Assembly (NCBI GenBank): GCA_946482165.1
Contig: CAMLQS010000030.1
Location: 1 to 23,724, forward strand
Direction: 5' to 3'
Length of the DNA stretch: 23,724 bases
Source of the DNA: an uncultured Verrucomicrobiota bacterium
Lineage (GTDB): Bacteria > Verrucomicrobiota > Verrucomicrobiae > Opitutales > Opitutaceae
Part shown: in pieces, positions 7,957-17,127 of the stretch
How positions within the stretch are numbered: position 1 is the stretch's first letter
Layout of the letters: every line of letters begins with the position of its first letter
Translations under genes and position numbers: made by a program
The notes under the pieces: generated by a model
The model's database searches: none
The model's input: the letters and a program-made list of their open reading frames with translations, nothing else
What the model was told of the DNA's origin: nothing

Positions 7957-9156
7957 ATGAAGTCCCCCTCCCTCATCTCCCGCCTCGCCGCGCTCGGCGC
8001 CTCGCTGGTCGTTCTCGCCGGCTGCGCGAAGCAGTCTTCCGACGCGGGCTCCGGTTCCGCGTCCACCGTCAAGATCGGCCTCAACGCCGAGATCACCGGC
8101 GAACTCTCCGCCGTGGGCACTTCCAGCCGCAACGCCGCCCAGCTGCTCATCGCCGAGCTCAACGCCGCCGGCGGTCTCGAGGTCGCGGGCAAGAGGCATC
8201 CGGTCGAAATCGTCGTGGGGGACAACGGCGGCAAGCCCGACCAGGCCGCGTCCACCGCCCAGCGCCTCATCTCGCAGAACGAGGTCCTTGCCATGGTGGG
8301 CCCCAATGCCAGCGCCTGCGCCATCCCCGCGTCCGCCATCGCGGAGTCCCTTGGCGTGACCATGATTTCTCCCTGGTCCACCAACCCGAAGACCACCCTC
8401 GACGCCGCCACCGGCAAGCACAAGGCCTTCGTCTTCCGCGGTTGCTTCACCGATCTCTTCCAGGGTCGCGTCCTCGCGAAGTTCACCGCCGACACTTTGA
8501 ATGCCAAGCGCGCCGCCGTCCTCTACGACGTGTCGTCCGAGGCGCCCAATGGGCAGGCCGCGCTCTTCAAGGAGGCTTTTGCAAAGAACGGCGGCCAAAT
8601 CGTCGCCTTCGAAACCTATACCACCGGCGACCGGGATTTCTCCGCTCAACTCACCAAGATTCGCGCCGCCAACCCCGATGTGTTTTTCATCCCGGCCTAC
8701 TATAACGACGTTCCCCTCATTGCCCAGCAGGCTCGCCGCCTCGGCATCACCGCGCCCTTCGTAGGCAGCGACGCCTGGAGCACGCCCGAGATCGTCAAAC
8801 TAGGCGGCGCCGACGTGGAGGGCGCGTATTTTTGCAACCACTACTCGGCTCAGATCGCCACTCCCGCCGCGCAGAAGTTCGTCGCCGACTACACCGCCAA
8901 ATACGGGCAGGCGCCGGACGATGTCGCCGCGCTGACCTACGATTCGCTTGGCATGCTTCTCGAAGCCGTGAAGGCCTCCGGAAAGATCGATGACCGCCGC
9001 GCCGTGCGCGATGCGCTCCTGGCGATTCCCGCCCGCGATGGGGTCACCGGCGCGCTTCGGTTTACTCCCGAGGGCGCCGGGGATCCGGTGAAAAGCGCCG
9101 TCATCCTTCAAATCAAGGACGGCAAGTTCTCCTGGGTGGCCAACGCCGCGCCCTGA
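7957..9156 (+). CDS. ABC transporter substrate-binding lipoprotein, branched-chain amino acid type
   Basis: The periplasmic binding component of the HAAT importer encoded downstream. The 399-aa protein has a lipoprotein signal ending in VVLAGC (C23), then a LivJ/LivK-type fold (Peripla_BP_6). Typical segments are IGLNAEITGELSAVG, the deep-cleft region AMVGPNASACAIPASAIAE followed by SPWSTNP, the hinge DVFFIPAYYND, and VGSDAWSTPEI. The ligand could be a branched-chain or other amino acid, or an amide; it cannot be read from sequence alone. An ATG 24 nt upstream (7933) would add eight residues before the Lys-rich start of the signal peptide, so 7957 is preferred. An A-poor, pyrimidine-rich spacer separates it from livH. 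Confidence 0.9.
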   Translation: MKSPSLISRLAALGASLVVLAGCAKQSSDAGSGSASTVKIGLNAEITGELSAVGTSSRNAAQLLIAELNAAGGLEVAGKRHPVEIVVGDNGGKPDQAASTAQRLISQNEVLAMVGPNASACAIPASAIAESLGVTMISPWSTNPKTTLDAATGKHKAFVFRGCFTDLFQGRVLAKFTADTLNAKRAAVLYDVSSEAPNGQAALFKEAFAKNGGQIVAFETYTTGDRDFSAQLTKIRAANPDVFFIPAYYNDVPLIAQQARRLGITAPFVGSDAWSTPEIVKLGGADVEGAYFCNHYSAQIATPAAQKFVADYTAKYGQAPDDVAALTYDSLGMLLEAVKASGKIDDRRAVRDALLAIPARDGVTGALRFTPEGAGDPVKSAVILQIKDGKFSWVANAAP

Positions 9157-9248
9157 GCCCCGGGCCGCCGCCTCGCCGCCTCCGCCTCCGCTTCCGGTTC
9201 TTTGCCTCCGGCTCCATGCCCCTTGCTCCCTGCTCCTAGCTCGCGCGC
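9157..9248 (+). other. A-poor, pyrimidine-rich spacer before livH
   Basis: This 92-nt spacer contains only two A residues and repeated CCGCCTCC-like units. It has no Shine-Dalgarno sequence and no clear hairpin. It may be an unstructured translation leader, or a spacer that lets the binding protein be made in excess over the membrane parts. Both readings are inference. Confidence 0.4.
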
Positions 9249-10127
9249 ATGGATTACCTCGTCCAGCAGGCGATCAACGCCCTTCAGCTCGGGTCGATCT
9301 ACGCGCTCATCGCGCTGGGCTACAGCCTGGTCTACAGCGTGCTGACGATGATCAACTTCGCCCATGGCGATGTGTTCATGCTCGGCGCCTTTGTCTGCCT
9401 GCTGCTCGTCCTCTGGGTGCCCATGCCTTTTGTGGTGGTGCTCCTGCTGGTGATGTTGATCAACGCCGGCCTGGGCATGCTCATCGAGCGTCTCGCCTAC
9501 CGCCCGTTGCGCCACGCGCCGAAGGTATCCGCGATCATCACCGCTCTCGGTTGCGGCCTCGTGATCTCCAACGCGGTCAACAGCCTCAGCCCCTACTCGC
9601 GCTCCATGCCGCGCCTGCTGGCCGACCACACCTATACGCTCTTCGGCGACGTGAAGGTGTCCTCGCTCCAGCTCATCATCACCGGCGTCGCGCTCTTGCT
9701 CATGGCCGCGCTCGATTACGTCGTGCGCCGCACTCCGTTTGGCATGGCCATGCGCGCCATCGCGGTCGATCGCTCCACGGTGCCGCTTCTCGGCGTGCCG
9801 GCCAATCGCGTCATCGCGCTCACCTTCGGAGTCGGCGCCGCGTTGGGCGGGGCGGCGGGCGTTCTCTACGGACTGGCCTATCCGGTCATCGCGGCCCCGA
9901 TGGGCGTGCTCGTGGGCTGGAAGGCGTTCATCGCGGCCGTGATTGGCGGCATCGGCAACGTCCGCGGCGCCATGCTCGGGGGTTACATCATCGGCATCGT
10001 GGAGGTGTCCGCCGTCATCGCGCTGCCGTCGACCTACCGCGACCTGATCGCCTATTCCCTGCTGCTCGTGATTCTCCTTTTCAAACCCCACGGCCTGCTC
10101 GGGCGGCCGGTGAACCAGAAGGTGTAA
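9249..10127 (+). CDS. livH: Branched-chain amino acid type ABC transporter permease, LivH family
   Basis: One of the two inner-membrane permeases of the HAAT importer. The 292-aa protein has about eight hydrophobic segments and the family's typical pieces: LGSIYALIALGYSLVYSVL, MINFAHGDVFMLGAF, the FGMAMRAIAVDR loop that contacts the ATPase, and GWKAFIAAVIGGIGNVRGA before the last helices. Length and start agree with LivH proteins. The LivM-like gene starts 15 nt after its stop, so the pair is co-transcribed. No frame disruption is seen. Confidence 0.92.
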   Translation: MDYLVQQAINALQLGSIYALIALGYSLVYSVLTMINFAHGDVFMLGAFVCLLLVLWVPMPFVVVLLLVMLINAGLGMLIERLAYRPLRHAPKVSAIITALGCGLVISNAVNSLSPYSRSMPRLLADHTYTLFGDVKVSSLQLIITGVALLLMAALDYVVRRTPFGMAMRAIAVDRSTVPLLGVPANRVIALTFGVGAALGGAAGVLYGLAYPVIAAPMGVLVGWKAFIAAVIGGIGNVRGAMLGGYIIGIVEVSAVIALPSTYRDLIAYSLLLVILLFKPHGLLGRPVNQKV

Positions 10128-10142
10128 CGCCGCCCGCGCGCC

Positions 10143-11167
10143 ATGCCCGCCGTTCGCACGTTTTTCGCCGCCCTTGCCGGTTCCCGCCGGGCGCTGCCGC
10201 TTTTGCTCGTGCTCGGGTTCGCCCTCACGTTGGTCCATTCCTTCCGGCCTCTGGTCAACGGATACGCCGAAATCGTTTTGGCGACGATCGGCATCAACAT
10301 CATCCTCTGCGCCAGCCTCAACCTGGTGAACGGCTACATGGGCGAGTTCTCCGTGGGACACGCCGGCTTTATGGGACTCGGCGCCTACGCCGCCGCGGTT
10401 TGCACCGTGAAGTTCGGCTTCGCCTCGCTCGTGCCGGCTTTGCCCGTCGTCGGCTTTGTCTTGGCCCTCGTGGCGGCCGGGCTGGTCGCGGCCTTTGTCG
10501 GGCTTCTTCTCGCCCTTCTGTCCTTCAAGACCCGCGGCGACTACCTCGCCATCGTCACGCTCGCGTTCCTGATGATCGTGAAATCGGGACTGGAAAACCT
10601 GGACTGGGTGGGCGGACCGCGCGGCCTTCTCGGCATCGGCGGGCACACCACGCTGCCGGTCGTTTTCGTGGCCGTCGTCGCCACTGTCTGGGTGCTTCGC
10701 AATCTCGTGTATTCGAAGTTTGGACGCGTAATCGCCGCCATTCGCGAGGATGAGGTCGCCGCCGTCGCCATGGGCGCGCGCACGCGCGAGGCCAAGATCC
10801 TCGCTTTCGCCGTCTCCGCTTTCTTTGCCGGCGTGGCCGGCGGGCTTTTCGCCCATCAGATCCGGTTTATCAACCCGGCGACCTTCGATATCGTGAGGTC
10901 GACCGAGATTCTTCTGATGGTCTACCTCGGAGGCGTCGCTTCGCTGGCGGGTTCCATTCTGGGCGCCGGTGTCTTCACCGCGCTCTCGCAACTCCTCATG
11001 CCGCTCGGTCCCTGGCGCCTCGCCGTGCTGCCGTTGATCCTCGTGCTCCTCATGCTTTTCCGCCCTCGCGGCATCATGGGCATGCACGAATTGCCCTGGC
11101 TCAAGCCGCTTCGTGAACGTCTGCCTCGCCGCCGTTCCGCGGAGGTTGCGCCCGCCTCCCCTTCGCC

Positions 11168-11171
<4 letters not shown>
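10143..11171 (+). CDS. livM: Branched-chain amino acid type ABC transporter permease, LivM family
   Basis: The second permease of the importer, 342 aa. Family features are ASLNLVNGYMGEFSVGHAGF, the cytoplasmic loop GRVIAAIREDEVAAVAMG, and the near-terminal RSTEILLMVYLGGVASLAGS. It ends with a basic tail (LRERLPRRRSAE). The N-terminal helix begins near residue 18. Its TGA overlaps the ATG of the fused ATPase gene (ATGA at 11168-11171), which points to translational coupling and balanced production of permease and ATPase. Confidence 0.92.
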
Positions 11172-12705
<1,534 letters not shown>

Positions 12706-12721
<16 letters not shown>

Positions 12722-13650
12722 GTTTCGATCGCGGGTTCGGGCGCTGGGCTGGCGGCCAGGCGCGGACCCGCACCGACCGCATTCCGGCGCTCGGGCCATA
12801 CCATCGGCAACACCGAGCCCGCGACGATCAGCAAGCCGCCCGCGAGATCCGCAGCCCCCAGCGTTTCCCCGAAGAAAATCAGTCCACCCGCGGCGATCCC
12901 TAGAGGCACGAGCGTCTGGATCAACGCACCTTCGGCGACGGCGAGGTGGCGATACGCGCGGGTCATTGCGAGCTGGCCGGCGCCGGCGCAGACACCGCCG
13001 ACCACGAGTCCCGCGCAAGTGAGTGGCTCCGGCCAAGAGTCGATTCTCACCAAGAACGGCGCGCTCAAGAGGAGCCCATACACGCATTGCGAGGCGAAGA
13101 TGGTGGCGGTCGACACGCCCTCTTGGTGGAGCTGGCGGATCGCGACTACGATCCAGGCCGAGGAGAGCGCGCAGACCAGAGCCACCCCGTCATAGGGGCC
13201 GACACGCAGGAGTCCTTGAAAGGCGCCGGTGAGCAAGGCGAGGCCCAGGAGCGCCGCGGCGGCCCCCAGGGCGAGCGGGCGGCGAAACGGCTCGGCCAGC
13301 ACCCACACCGCGAGCAGCGAGGAGAACACGACGTAGGTGTTGCTCAGAAAAGTGGCGCGCCCGGCGCCGAGGTGCACGACGGTGAGGTAGAACCCATAGG
13401 TTCCGAGGCCTCCGACGAGGCCGCGCAGGATGAGCCTCGGCTTGGTGAAGAGCGCCTCCGGGTCGAGTTCCCGGCGATGCAGCGCAAGGCACAGGACGAG
13501 GCCCGAGGCGAAGCGCAGCGCGGCGATCATCCAGACATCGGTGCCGCCGCGGCCAAAGGCGCGGATGATGAGCACGTTCGCGACGAAGAAAGCGGCGGCG
13601 AACAGCATCAGGCGGCGGCCGGAGCGGGCGGAGGAGGCGTGGGAGGACAT
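12706..13650 (-). CDS. EamA/DMT-family transporter
   Basis: A 314-aa inner-membrane protein with about ten hydrophobic segments arranged as two EamA repeats (roughly residues 12-140 and 150-282). Signs of the family are LRFASGLVLCLALHRREL, FLSNTYVVFSSLLAVWVLAEPF at the end of repeat one, and ALIQTLVPLGIAAGGLIFFGETL at the end of repeat two. Members export metabolites or amino acids; the substrate is unknown. The C-terminal 30 residues are an Ala/Pro-rich tail. Its last 16 bp overlap the end of the fused ATPase gene on the other strand, with no room for a terminator between them. A leftward-facing terminator at 13686-13714 lies upstream of its start, so it must have its own promoter. Confidence 0.88.
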
Positions 13651-13685
13651 GGCGTCGGTGGCGGCGACCGTCCGGTGCGGAGACG

Positions 13686-13714
13686 AAAAAACCGCACCGG
13701 GATCGGGTGCGGTT
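13686..13714 (-). terminator. Intrinsic terminator facing left
   Basis: Read on the minus strand, a 9-bp perfect stem AACCGCACC/GGTGCGGTT (13706-13714 with 13690-13698, 7-nt loop) runs straight into a T-run (13686-13691). It lies 26 nt beyond the stop of the small minus-strand frame at 13741, which supports a transcript coming from that side. Confidence 0.8.
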
Positions 13715-13740
13715 GTTTGGCGGATCGTCTGCTGCTTGGT

Positions 13741-13941
13741 TCAGATCGTCGTTTCGGCCAACGCACACCCGGGCTCGCGCTTAATGGCGCGGGCGAGGCG
13801 GACGAAGGTGGCTTTTACGAGATGCAACATGCGGGAGGCCGGACCGTGCGATGCTTCGCCGACTTCGGCAAGTTCCGAATCGTAGTCCTCGCGCTCCACA
13901 CGAGGTAAATTGCCCCGGACCAATGTTCGTATTACGAACAT
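13741..13941 (-). CDS. Possible small protein, unknown function
   Basis: A short frame of 66 codons, or 52 from an internal GTG at 13899. The first 14 codons overlap a perfect palindrome and have unusual third bases, while the codons from GTG onward show the high third-position GC of neighbouring genes (about three quarters by my count). The GTG start is therefore plausible and would put the palindrome upstream as a control site. The peptide has an acidic front (EREDYDSELAEVGE) and a basic helical middle (MLHLVKATFVRLARAIKRE). I recognise no family. The terminator 26 nt downstream supports a real transcript here. It could instead be a 3' extension of the dehydrogenase transcript. Confidence 0.45.
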   Translation of the reverse strand: MFVIRTLVRGNLPRVEREDYDSELAEVGEASHGPASRMLHLVKATFVRLARAIKREPGCALAETTI

Positions 13942-13948
13942 TGGTCCG
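13916..13948. promoter_or_regulatory. Perfect 33-bp palindrome (15-3-15)
   Basis: CGGACCAATGTTCGT (13916-13930) is followed by ATT and then its exact reverse complement (13934-13948). No T-run follows on either strand, which argues against an ordinary terminator. The core TTCGTATTACGAA looks like a dimeric repressor site. The half-sites TGTTC and GAACA match the reported Verrucomicrobia LexA half-sites, but the spacing is 7 rather than 4. Confidence 0.6.
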
Positions 13949-14024
13949 ACGACCGGGCGGCTTTTGCGCGCAGGATGCTGCCGCGGTTTTCGGTTGATCG
14001 GGAAGGAAATGGGAGCGGCCAAGG

Positions 14025-15191
14025 TCAGGCGGACGGATCCAGCACGACCTTGATGCAGCCGTCCTTCTTCTCGCAGAACATCTCGTAGGCCTCGGGCGCC
14101 CGGGTGAGCGGCACGCGGTGCGTGACCACGAACGAGGGATCGATTTTCCCCTCCTGGATCAGATCGAGCAAGGGACGCAGGTAGCGCTGCATGTGCGTCT
14201 GCCCTTGTTTCACGGTGACGCCTTTCCCAAACACGGCGCCGAAAGGAACCTTGTCGATGAAACCTGAATACACGCCGGGCACCGAAAGCACGCCGCCTTT
14301 GCGCACTGCGCGCATGGCCTGGCGGAGCGCATAGGCGCGGTCGCTCTCCAGCTTCAGGGTTTGCTTCACTTTGTCGTAGGCGGAGCCGTGGGCCTCCATG
14401 CCGACGGCGTCGATGGCGGCGTCCGGTCCGCGACCGCCGGTGTGGGCCTTGATGCACTCGAGGACGTCGTCCACCTCGTCATGGTTGATCGTCACCGCGC
14501 CGCCGGCCTCGGCCATGCGCAGCCGCTCGGGCACGTTGTCGATCGCGATGACTTTCGCCGCGCCGAGGAGCAGGGCGCTGCGGATGGCGAACTGCCCCAC
14601 GGGACCGCAGCCCCAGACGGCCACCACGCTGCGGCCGCGCTCGATGTCGCAGTTTTCCGCGGCCATGTAGCCGGTGGGAAAAATGTCGGAAAGGAAGAGC
14701 ACCTTCTCGTCCGGCAGGTCGCTCTCGATCTTGATCGGGCCGACGTCGGCGAACGGCACGCGGGCGTATTGGGCCTGGCCCCCGGCGTAGCCGCCGTAGA
14801 GGTGCGAATAACCGTAGAGCGCGGCGCCGCTGTAGCCGTTCAAGGCCTCCAGCAGTCCGGCGTTCGGGTTGGTGTTGTCGCAACAGGACCACTGCTGGCG
14901 CGAGCAGTGGAAGCAGCCGCCGCAGGAGATCGTGAAGGGCACGACCACGCGGTCGCCGACCTTGAGTTTGCGCACCTCGGGACCTATCTCGACGACCTCG
15001 CCCATGAACTCGTGGCCGAGGATGTCGCCCTTTTCCATCGTGGGGATGTAGCCGTTGTAGAGATGGAGGTCGGACCCGCAGATCGCGGTGGCGGTGATGC
15101 GGACGATGCAATCGCGCGGGTTGAGGATGCGCGGGTCGTCGACGGTCTGCACCTCCATCGATTTTTTCCCCATCCAGCAGACGGCTTTCAT
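14025..15191 (-). CDS. Zinc-dependent alcohol dehydrogenase (formaldehyde-dehydrogenase-like)
   Basis: A 388-aa medium-chain dehydrogenase expected to oxidise or reduce an alcohol/aldehyde pair with NAD(P). Catalytic-zinc ligands are visible as C38 in ICGSDLH and H60-E61 in LGHEFMG. The structural-zinc cysteines are C90, C93, C96 and C104 in the segment from CGGC to SCCD. A Rossmann motif follows ([12 protein letters not shown]). The insert between the zinc lobe and the Rossmann fold ([19 protein letters not shown]) and the extended length fit the formaldehyde-dehydrogenase-like branch; the substrate is not settled. Its ATG overlaps the stop of the SRPBCC gene (ATGA), so the two are translationally coupled. 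It is probably the last large gene of the leftward arm of the sigma-factor locus. Confidence 0.92.
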   Translation of the reverse strand: MKAVCWMGKKSMEVQTVDDPRILNPRDCIVRITATAICGSDLHLYNGYIPTMEKGDILGHEFMGEVVEIGPEVRKLKVGDRVVVPFTISCGGCFHCSRQQWSCCDNTNPNAGLLEALNGYSGAALYGYSHLYGGYAGGQAQYARVPFADVGPIKIESDLPDEKVLFLSDIFPTGYMAAENCDIERGRSVVAVWGCGPVGQFAIRSALLLGAAKVIAIDNVPERLRMAEAGGAVTINHDEVDDVLECIKAHTGGRGPDAAIDAVGMEAHGSAYDKVKQTLKLESDRAYALRQAMRAVRKGGVLSVPGVYSGFIDKVPFGAVFGKGVTVKQGQTHMQRYLRPLLDLIQEGKIDPSFVVTHRVPLTRAPEAYEMFCEKKDGCIKVVLDPSA

Positions 15192-15808
15192 GATTGTTGT
15201 TTTTTGCTTTGGGGTTCGCCGACCGATTGCCCGTCCGTGGTGGGAATCTCGCCCGCCTCCATAAGGGCTTTGAAGCGACGCAGCGCCTCCTCGACCTGCT
15301 GCGCGGGTTCCTCGCCGGTGAATTTGGCCAGCAAGGCGCCTAGTTTTCCGGCGGGTGGATCGTATTCGAAATTCACGGTCACCTCCGTTCCTTCGTCTCC
15401 GGGCGCGGGATGGAAACGCACCGAACCGGCGTTGGGGATCTCCGCGTCCTCGCGGGATCGCCAGGCGATGAGCTCGTTCGGATGCTCGTTGATGATGGTC
15501 GCGTCCCATCCGACTTTTCGGTCGCCGGGCGCGCTGACCTGCCAATGCGACGCAAGGTCCGAGACGCGCGTGATCACGACCGGATGCTTGATGATGCGGG
15601 GCAGGTTTTCGATTTTCCGCCAGAACGCGAAGAGTTCTTCGGCGGGCCGGCGGATGGTGATCGAACGAGTCACCTTCACCCCGCGGTCGCCCTTCACGAC
15701 GATGCGAGAGGGAGATAGTCTTTTGTCCGCGGGGTCCGGGAGGTCTGCGGAGGGTGCGGAAACGGGCGCGGGGCCGCGCGTATCACTCGAGGGAGTAAGG
15801 GGAGGCAT
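15188..15808 (-). CDS. SRPBCC-family (cyclase/dehydrase-like) protein
   Basis: A 206-aa protein whose central part (about 45-185) is a START/SRPBCC-type ligand-binding fold. Recognisable pieces are [19 protein letters not shown] at its start, the [10 protein letters not shown] loop, and [13 protein letters not shown] followed by a long C-terminal helix ([17 protein letters not shown]). Members hold hydrophobic ligands; none has been shown for this type. The first 40 residues are Pro/Ser-rich and probably disordered, and so is the Gln/Ser-rich end. It lies 38 nt after the stop of the 94-aa gene and overlaps the dehydrogenase start by 4 nt. SRPBCC-dehydrogenase pairs of this kind recur in other bacteria (general knowledge). 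Confidence 0.85.
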   Translation of the reverse strand: MPPLTPSSDTRGPAPVSAPSADLPDPADKRLSPSRIVVKGDRGVKVTRSITIRRPAEELFAFWRKIENLPRIIKHPVVITRVSDLASHWQVSAPGDRKVGWDATIINEHPNELIAWRSREDAEIPNAGSVRFHPAPGDEGTEVTVNFEYDPPAGKLGALLAKFTGEEPAQQVEEALRRFKALMEAGEIPTTDGQSVGEPQSKKQQS

Positions 15809-15846
15809 GGCGCGTGCAGCCTAGCGCGCCGCGCGTTCCCGTCCTA

Positions 15847-16131
15847 TCAGGCTGGAGTCCGACGAGGGCTTGGAGTTTTTCGGACGGCGAGCGGATCTGG
15901 CGCTTCTTCCTCCATGAAAGGCTCGGCGGGGGCTTCGGCGAATTCGTCGCAGAGTTCGCCCACGCGGGCCGAGGCGGTGATCGCCATGTCGGCGGCGTCG
16001 ATCCGGCCGCGTCGCTCAAGCGTGAACGCCAGGTCGACGAACTCGGTGCGCAACGCGGAAAGTTTTCCTCGCAGGACGACAAGCTCGGCGGAGGCCGCGG
16101 CGGGTGCCGGAGACGTGGCGGTAGCGGTCAT
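15847..16131 (-). CDS. 94-aa protein of unknown function in the sigma-factor locus
   Basis: I do not recognise a family. The central part (about 16-66) reads as two amphipathic helices (ELVVLRGKLSALRTEFVDLA and DMAITASARVGELCDEFAE) joined by a short ERRGRID turn, flanked by an Ala/Pro-rich start and an acidic then basic tail. This suggests a small helical-hairpin or coiled-coil protein. Its ATG overlaps the stop of the DUF1428 gene (ATGA at 16131-16128), so it is probably translated with it. High third-position GC, coupling and the helical pattern support a real gene. Confidence 0.7.
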   Translation of the reverse strand: MTATATSPAPAAASAELVVLRGKLSALRTEFVDLAFTLERRGRIDAADMAITASARVGELCDEFAEAPAEPFMEEEAPDPLAVRKTPSPRRTPA

Positions 16132-16484
16132 TTGCCAACGAGCGTTTTGAATCCTCCGCAAGACATGCGGGCGCAGTCGAATGGCATGGCCTTGGGATCG
16201 CATTTGAGGCGCGGGTCCTTCATCACCGCGGCGTTCACCTTGTCCCGGTGCGCGCGGGATTTGTAAGTGATCCAGGCGAAGACTATGGTCTCGCCGCGCT
16301 TGGGATTAACCAGTTTTGGGAATGGCAGGCCAAACGGGACGTCGAGGTCGTCGCCGGCGCATTCGCGGTAGTCGAGCGCGCCGTGCTCAAGCCAGATTTT
16401 CGAGGCTTTGAGCGCGAGACGGCGATAGGCCGCGAGGTTTTTTTTGGGAACGGGCAGGACAAATCCATCGACGTAGGCGGGCAT
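16128..16484 (-). CDS. DUF1428 (YbaA-like) family protein
   Basis: A 118-aa protein of the DUF1428 family, which includes E. coli YbaA and has a dimeric ferredoxin-like (alpha-beta barrel) fold of unknown function. Telling segments are MPAYVDGFVLPVPKKNLAAY at the start, the EHGALDYRECAGDD strand, ETIVFAWITYKSRAHRD, and the closing MPFDCARMSCGGFKTLV. Length equals the family norm. It lies 74 nt after the DoxX stop and overlaps the 94-aa gene. No promoter like those at 16990 and 17059 precedes it, so it is probably read from the DoxX promoter. DUF1428 and YCII proteins share a fold class, which makes it a fitting member of this locus. Confidence 0.9.
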   Translation of the reverse strand: MPAYVDGFVLPVPKKNLAAYRRLALKASKIWLEHGALDYRECAGDDLDVPFGLPFPKLVNPKRGETIVFAWITYKSRAHRDKVNAAVMKDPRLKCDPKAMPFDCARMSCGGFKTLVGK

Positions 16485-16558
16485 GATTGGCGGGGGTTGA
16501 GGTTATGACGCGGAACGGAGGAATAATACGAAACGCAGAAAGATGAGAACGCCCGGGC

Positions 16559-16960
16559 TCAGGCTGGTTCCGCCCGCGCGGTGAGCACGGGGCGCCACGC
16601 GGCGCGATAGGCCCAGGCGAGGTAGAGTTCGAAGGCGAGAAACACACCTGCGGCCTTCAGGCCGCTTCGCTCCAAGGCGAGGTGGAAGGCCACGCTGTTG
16701 ACGATGAAGGGCGCGAACAAAAGGAGCGCGAGCGGCACGAAACGATTGGCGAGCAGGAGCAGACCGACGACCAGCAGCGTCGCGCCGATCAAGGGCATCA
16801 TGTAGCCGCTGTTGACCAGCGCGGCCGAGAATTCGGCTGCCGCCGGAGGCAACCCGCCCTCGGGCGGAGGAATGAAGTTGAGAAAGCCGTTTAACCCGAA
16901 GACGACGAGCGGCAGGCCCATGAGGATGCGAACAATGGCGACGGGGAGTTTGGTTTTCAT
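16559..16960 (-). CDS. DoxX-family membrane protein
   Basis: A 133-aa inner-membrane protein with four hydrophobic segments (about 6-24, 45-65, 68-88 and 104-122). The start VAIVRILMGLPLVVFGLNGFLNF and the following GGLPPAAAEFSAALVNSGY are typical of DoxX-like proteins, whose roles are poorly defined but often tied to thiol or redox stress. The ATG at 16960 leaves a short lysine-containing lead before helix one; further upstream the frame is non-coding. It is the first gene of the leftward arm, 29 nt downstream of a TGTCCG-N17-CGTC element. Confidence 0.88.
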   Translation of the reverse strand: MKTKLPVAIVRILMGLPLVVFGLNGFLNFIPPPEGGLPPAAAEFSAALVNSGYMMPLIGATLLVVGLLLLANRFVPLALLLFAPFIVNSVAFHLALERSGLKAAGVFLAFELYLAWAYRAAWRPVLTARAEPA

Positions 16961-16989
16961 GCGGGGGTTGAAGATGCTTCCATTTCCAC

Positions 16990-17016
16990 GACGTTTGGCC
17001 GCCGCGCTTTCGGACA
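16990..17016 (-). promoter_or_regulatory. Putative ECF sigma promoter for the DoxX operon
   Basis: On the minus strand TGTCCG (17016-17011), a 17-nt spacer and CGTC (16993-16990) lie 29 nt before the DoxX ATG. The hexamer, spacer length and tetramer equal those of the opposite-facing element at 17059-17085. As I recall it, the ECF42 consensus is TGTCGA with a CGA/TC-type -10, which is close. Confidence 0.65.
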
Positions 17017-17058
17017 TCGATTTGGACAAAAACTTCTTTTTTGCTGCGCGCGCCCGTC

Positions 17059-17085
17059 TGTCCGGAACGCGGACCTTGCTTCGTC
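17059..17085 (+). promoter_or_regulatory. Putative ECF sigma promoter for the DGPF-sigma operon
   Basis: TGTCCG (17059-17064), 17 nt, CGTC (17082-17085), with the wider match TGTCCGRAA and CGTCGT shared with the element facing left. It lies 42 nt before the chosen DGPF start, which fits autoregulation of the sigma factor. GGAAC next to the -35 is also typical of ECF promoters. Confidence 0.65.
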
Positions 17086-17127
17086 GTATCGATGAACCTT
17101 CCAAACTCCCACCCGTCTTCTCCGATC

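Noticed and set aside
9108..11087. A 659-codon minus-strand frame opposite livH and livM
   Set aside because: It is His/Asp/Glu/Arg-rich without any domain, the expected shadow of genes for hydrophobic proteins.
13916..13948. LexA (SOS) box
   Set aside because: Half-sites match TGTTC/GAACA, but the spacer is 7 bp instead of the reported 4, and no DNA-repair gene follows.
17011..17040. A second TGTCC-like -35 (TTGTCC) on the minus strand next to the DoxX promoter
   Set aside because: No CGTC follows at 16-18 nt. The neighbouring TGTCCG has the exact spacing and match.
17092..17127. Upstream ATG as start of the DGPF protein
   Set aside because: It lies 6 nt from the putative -10 element and adds 12 residues without family similarity.
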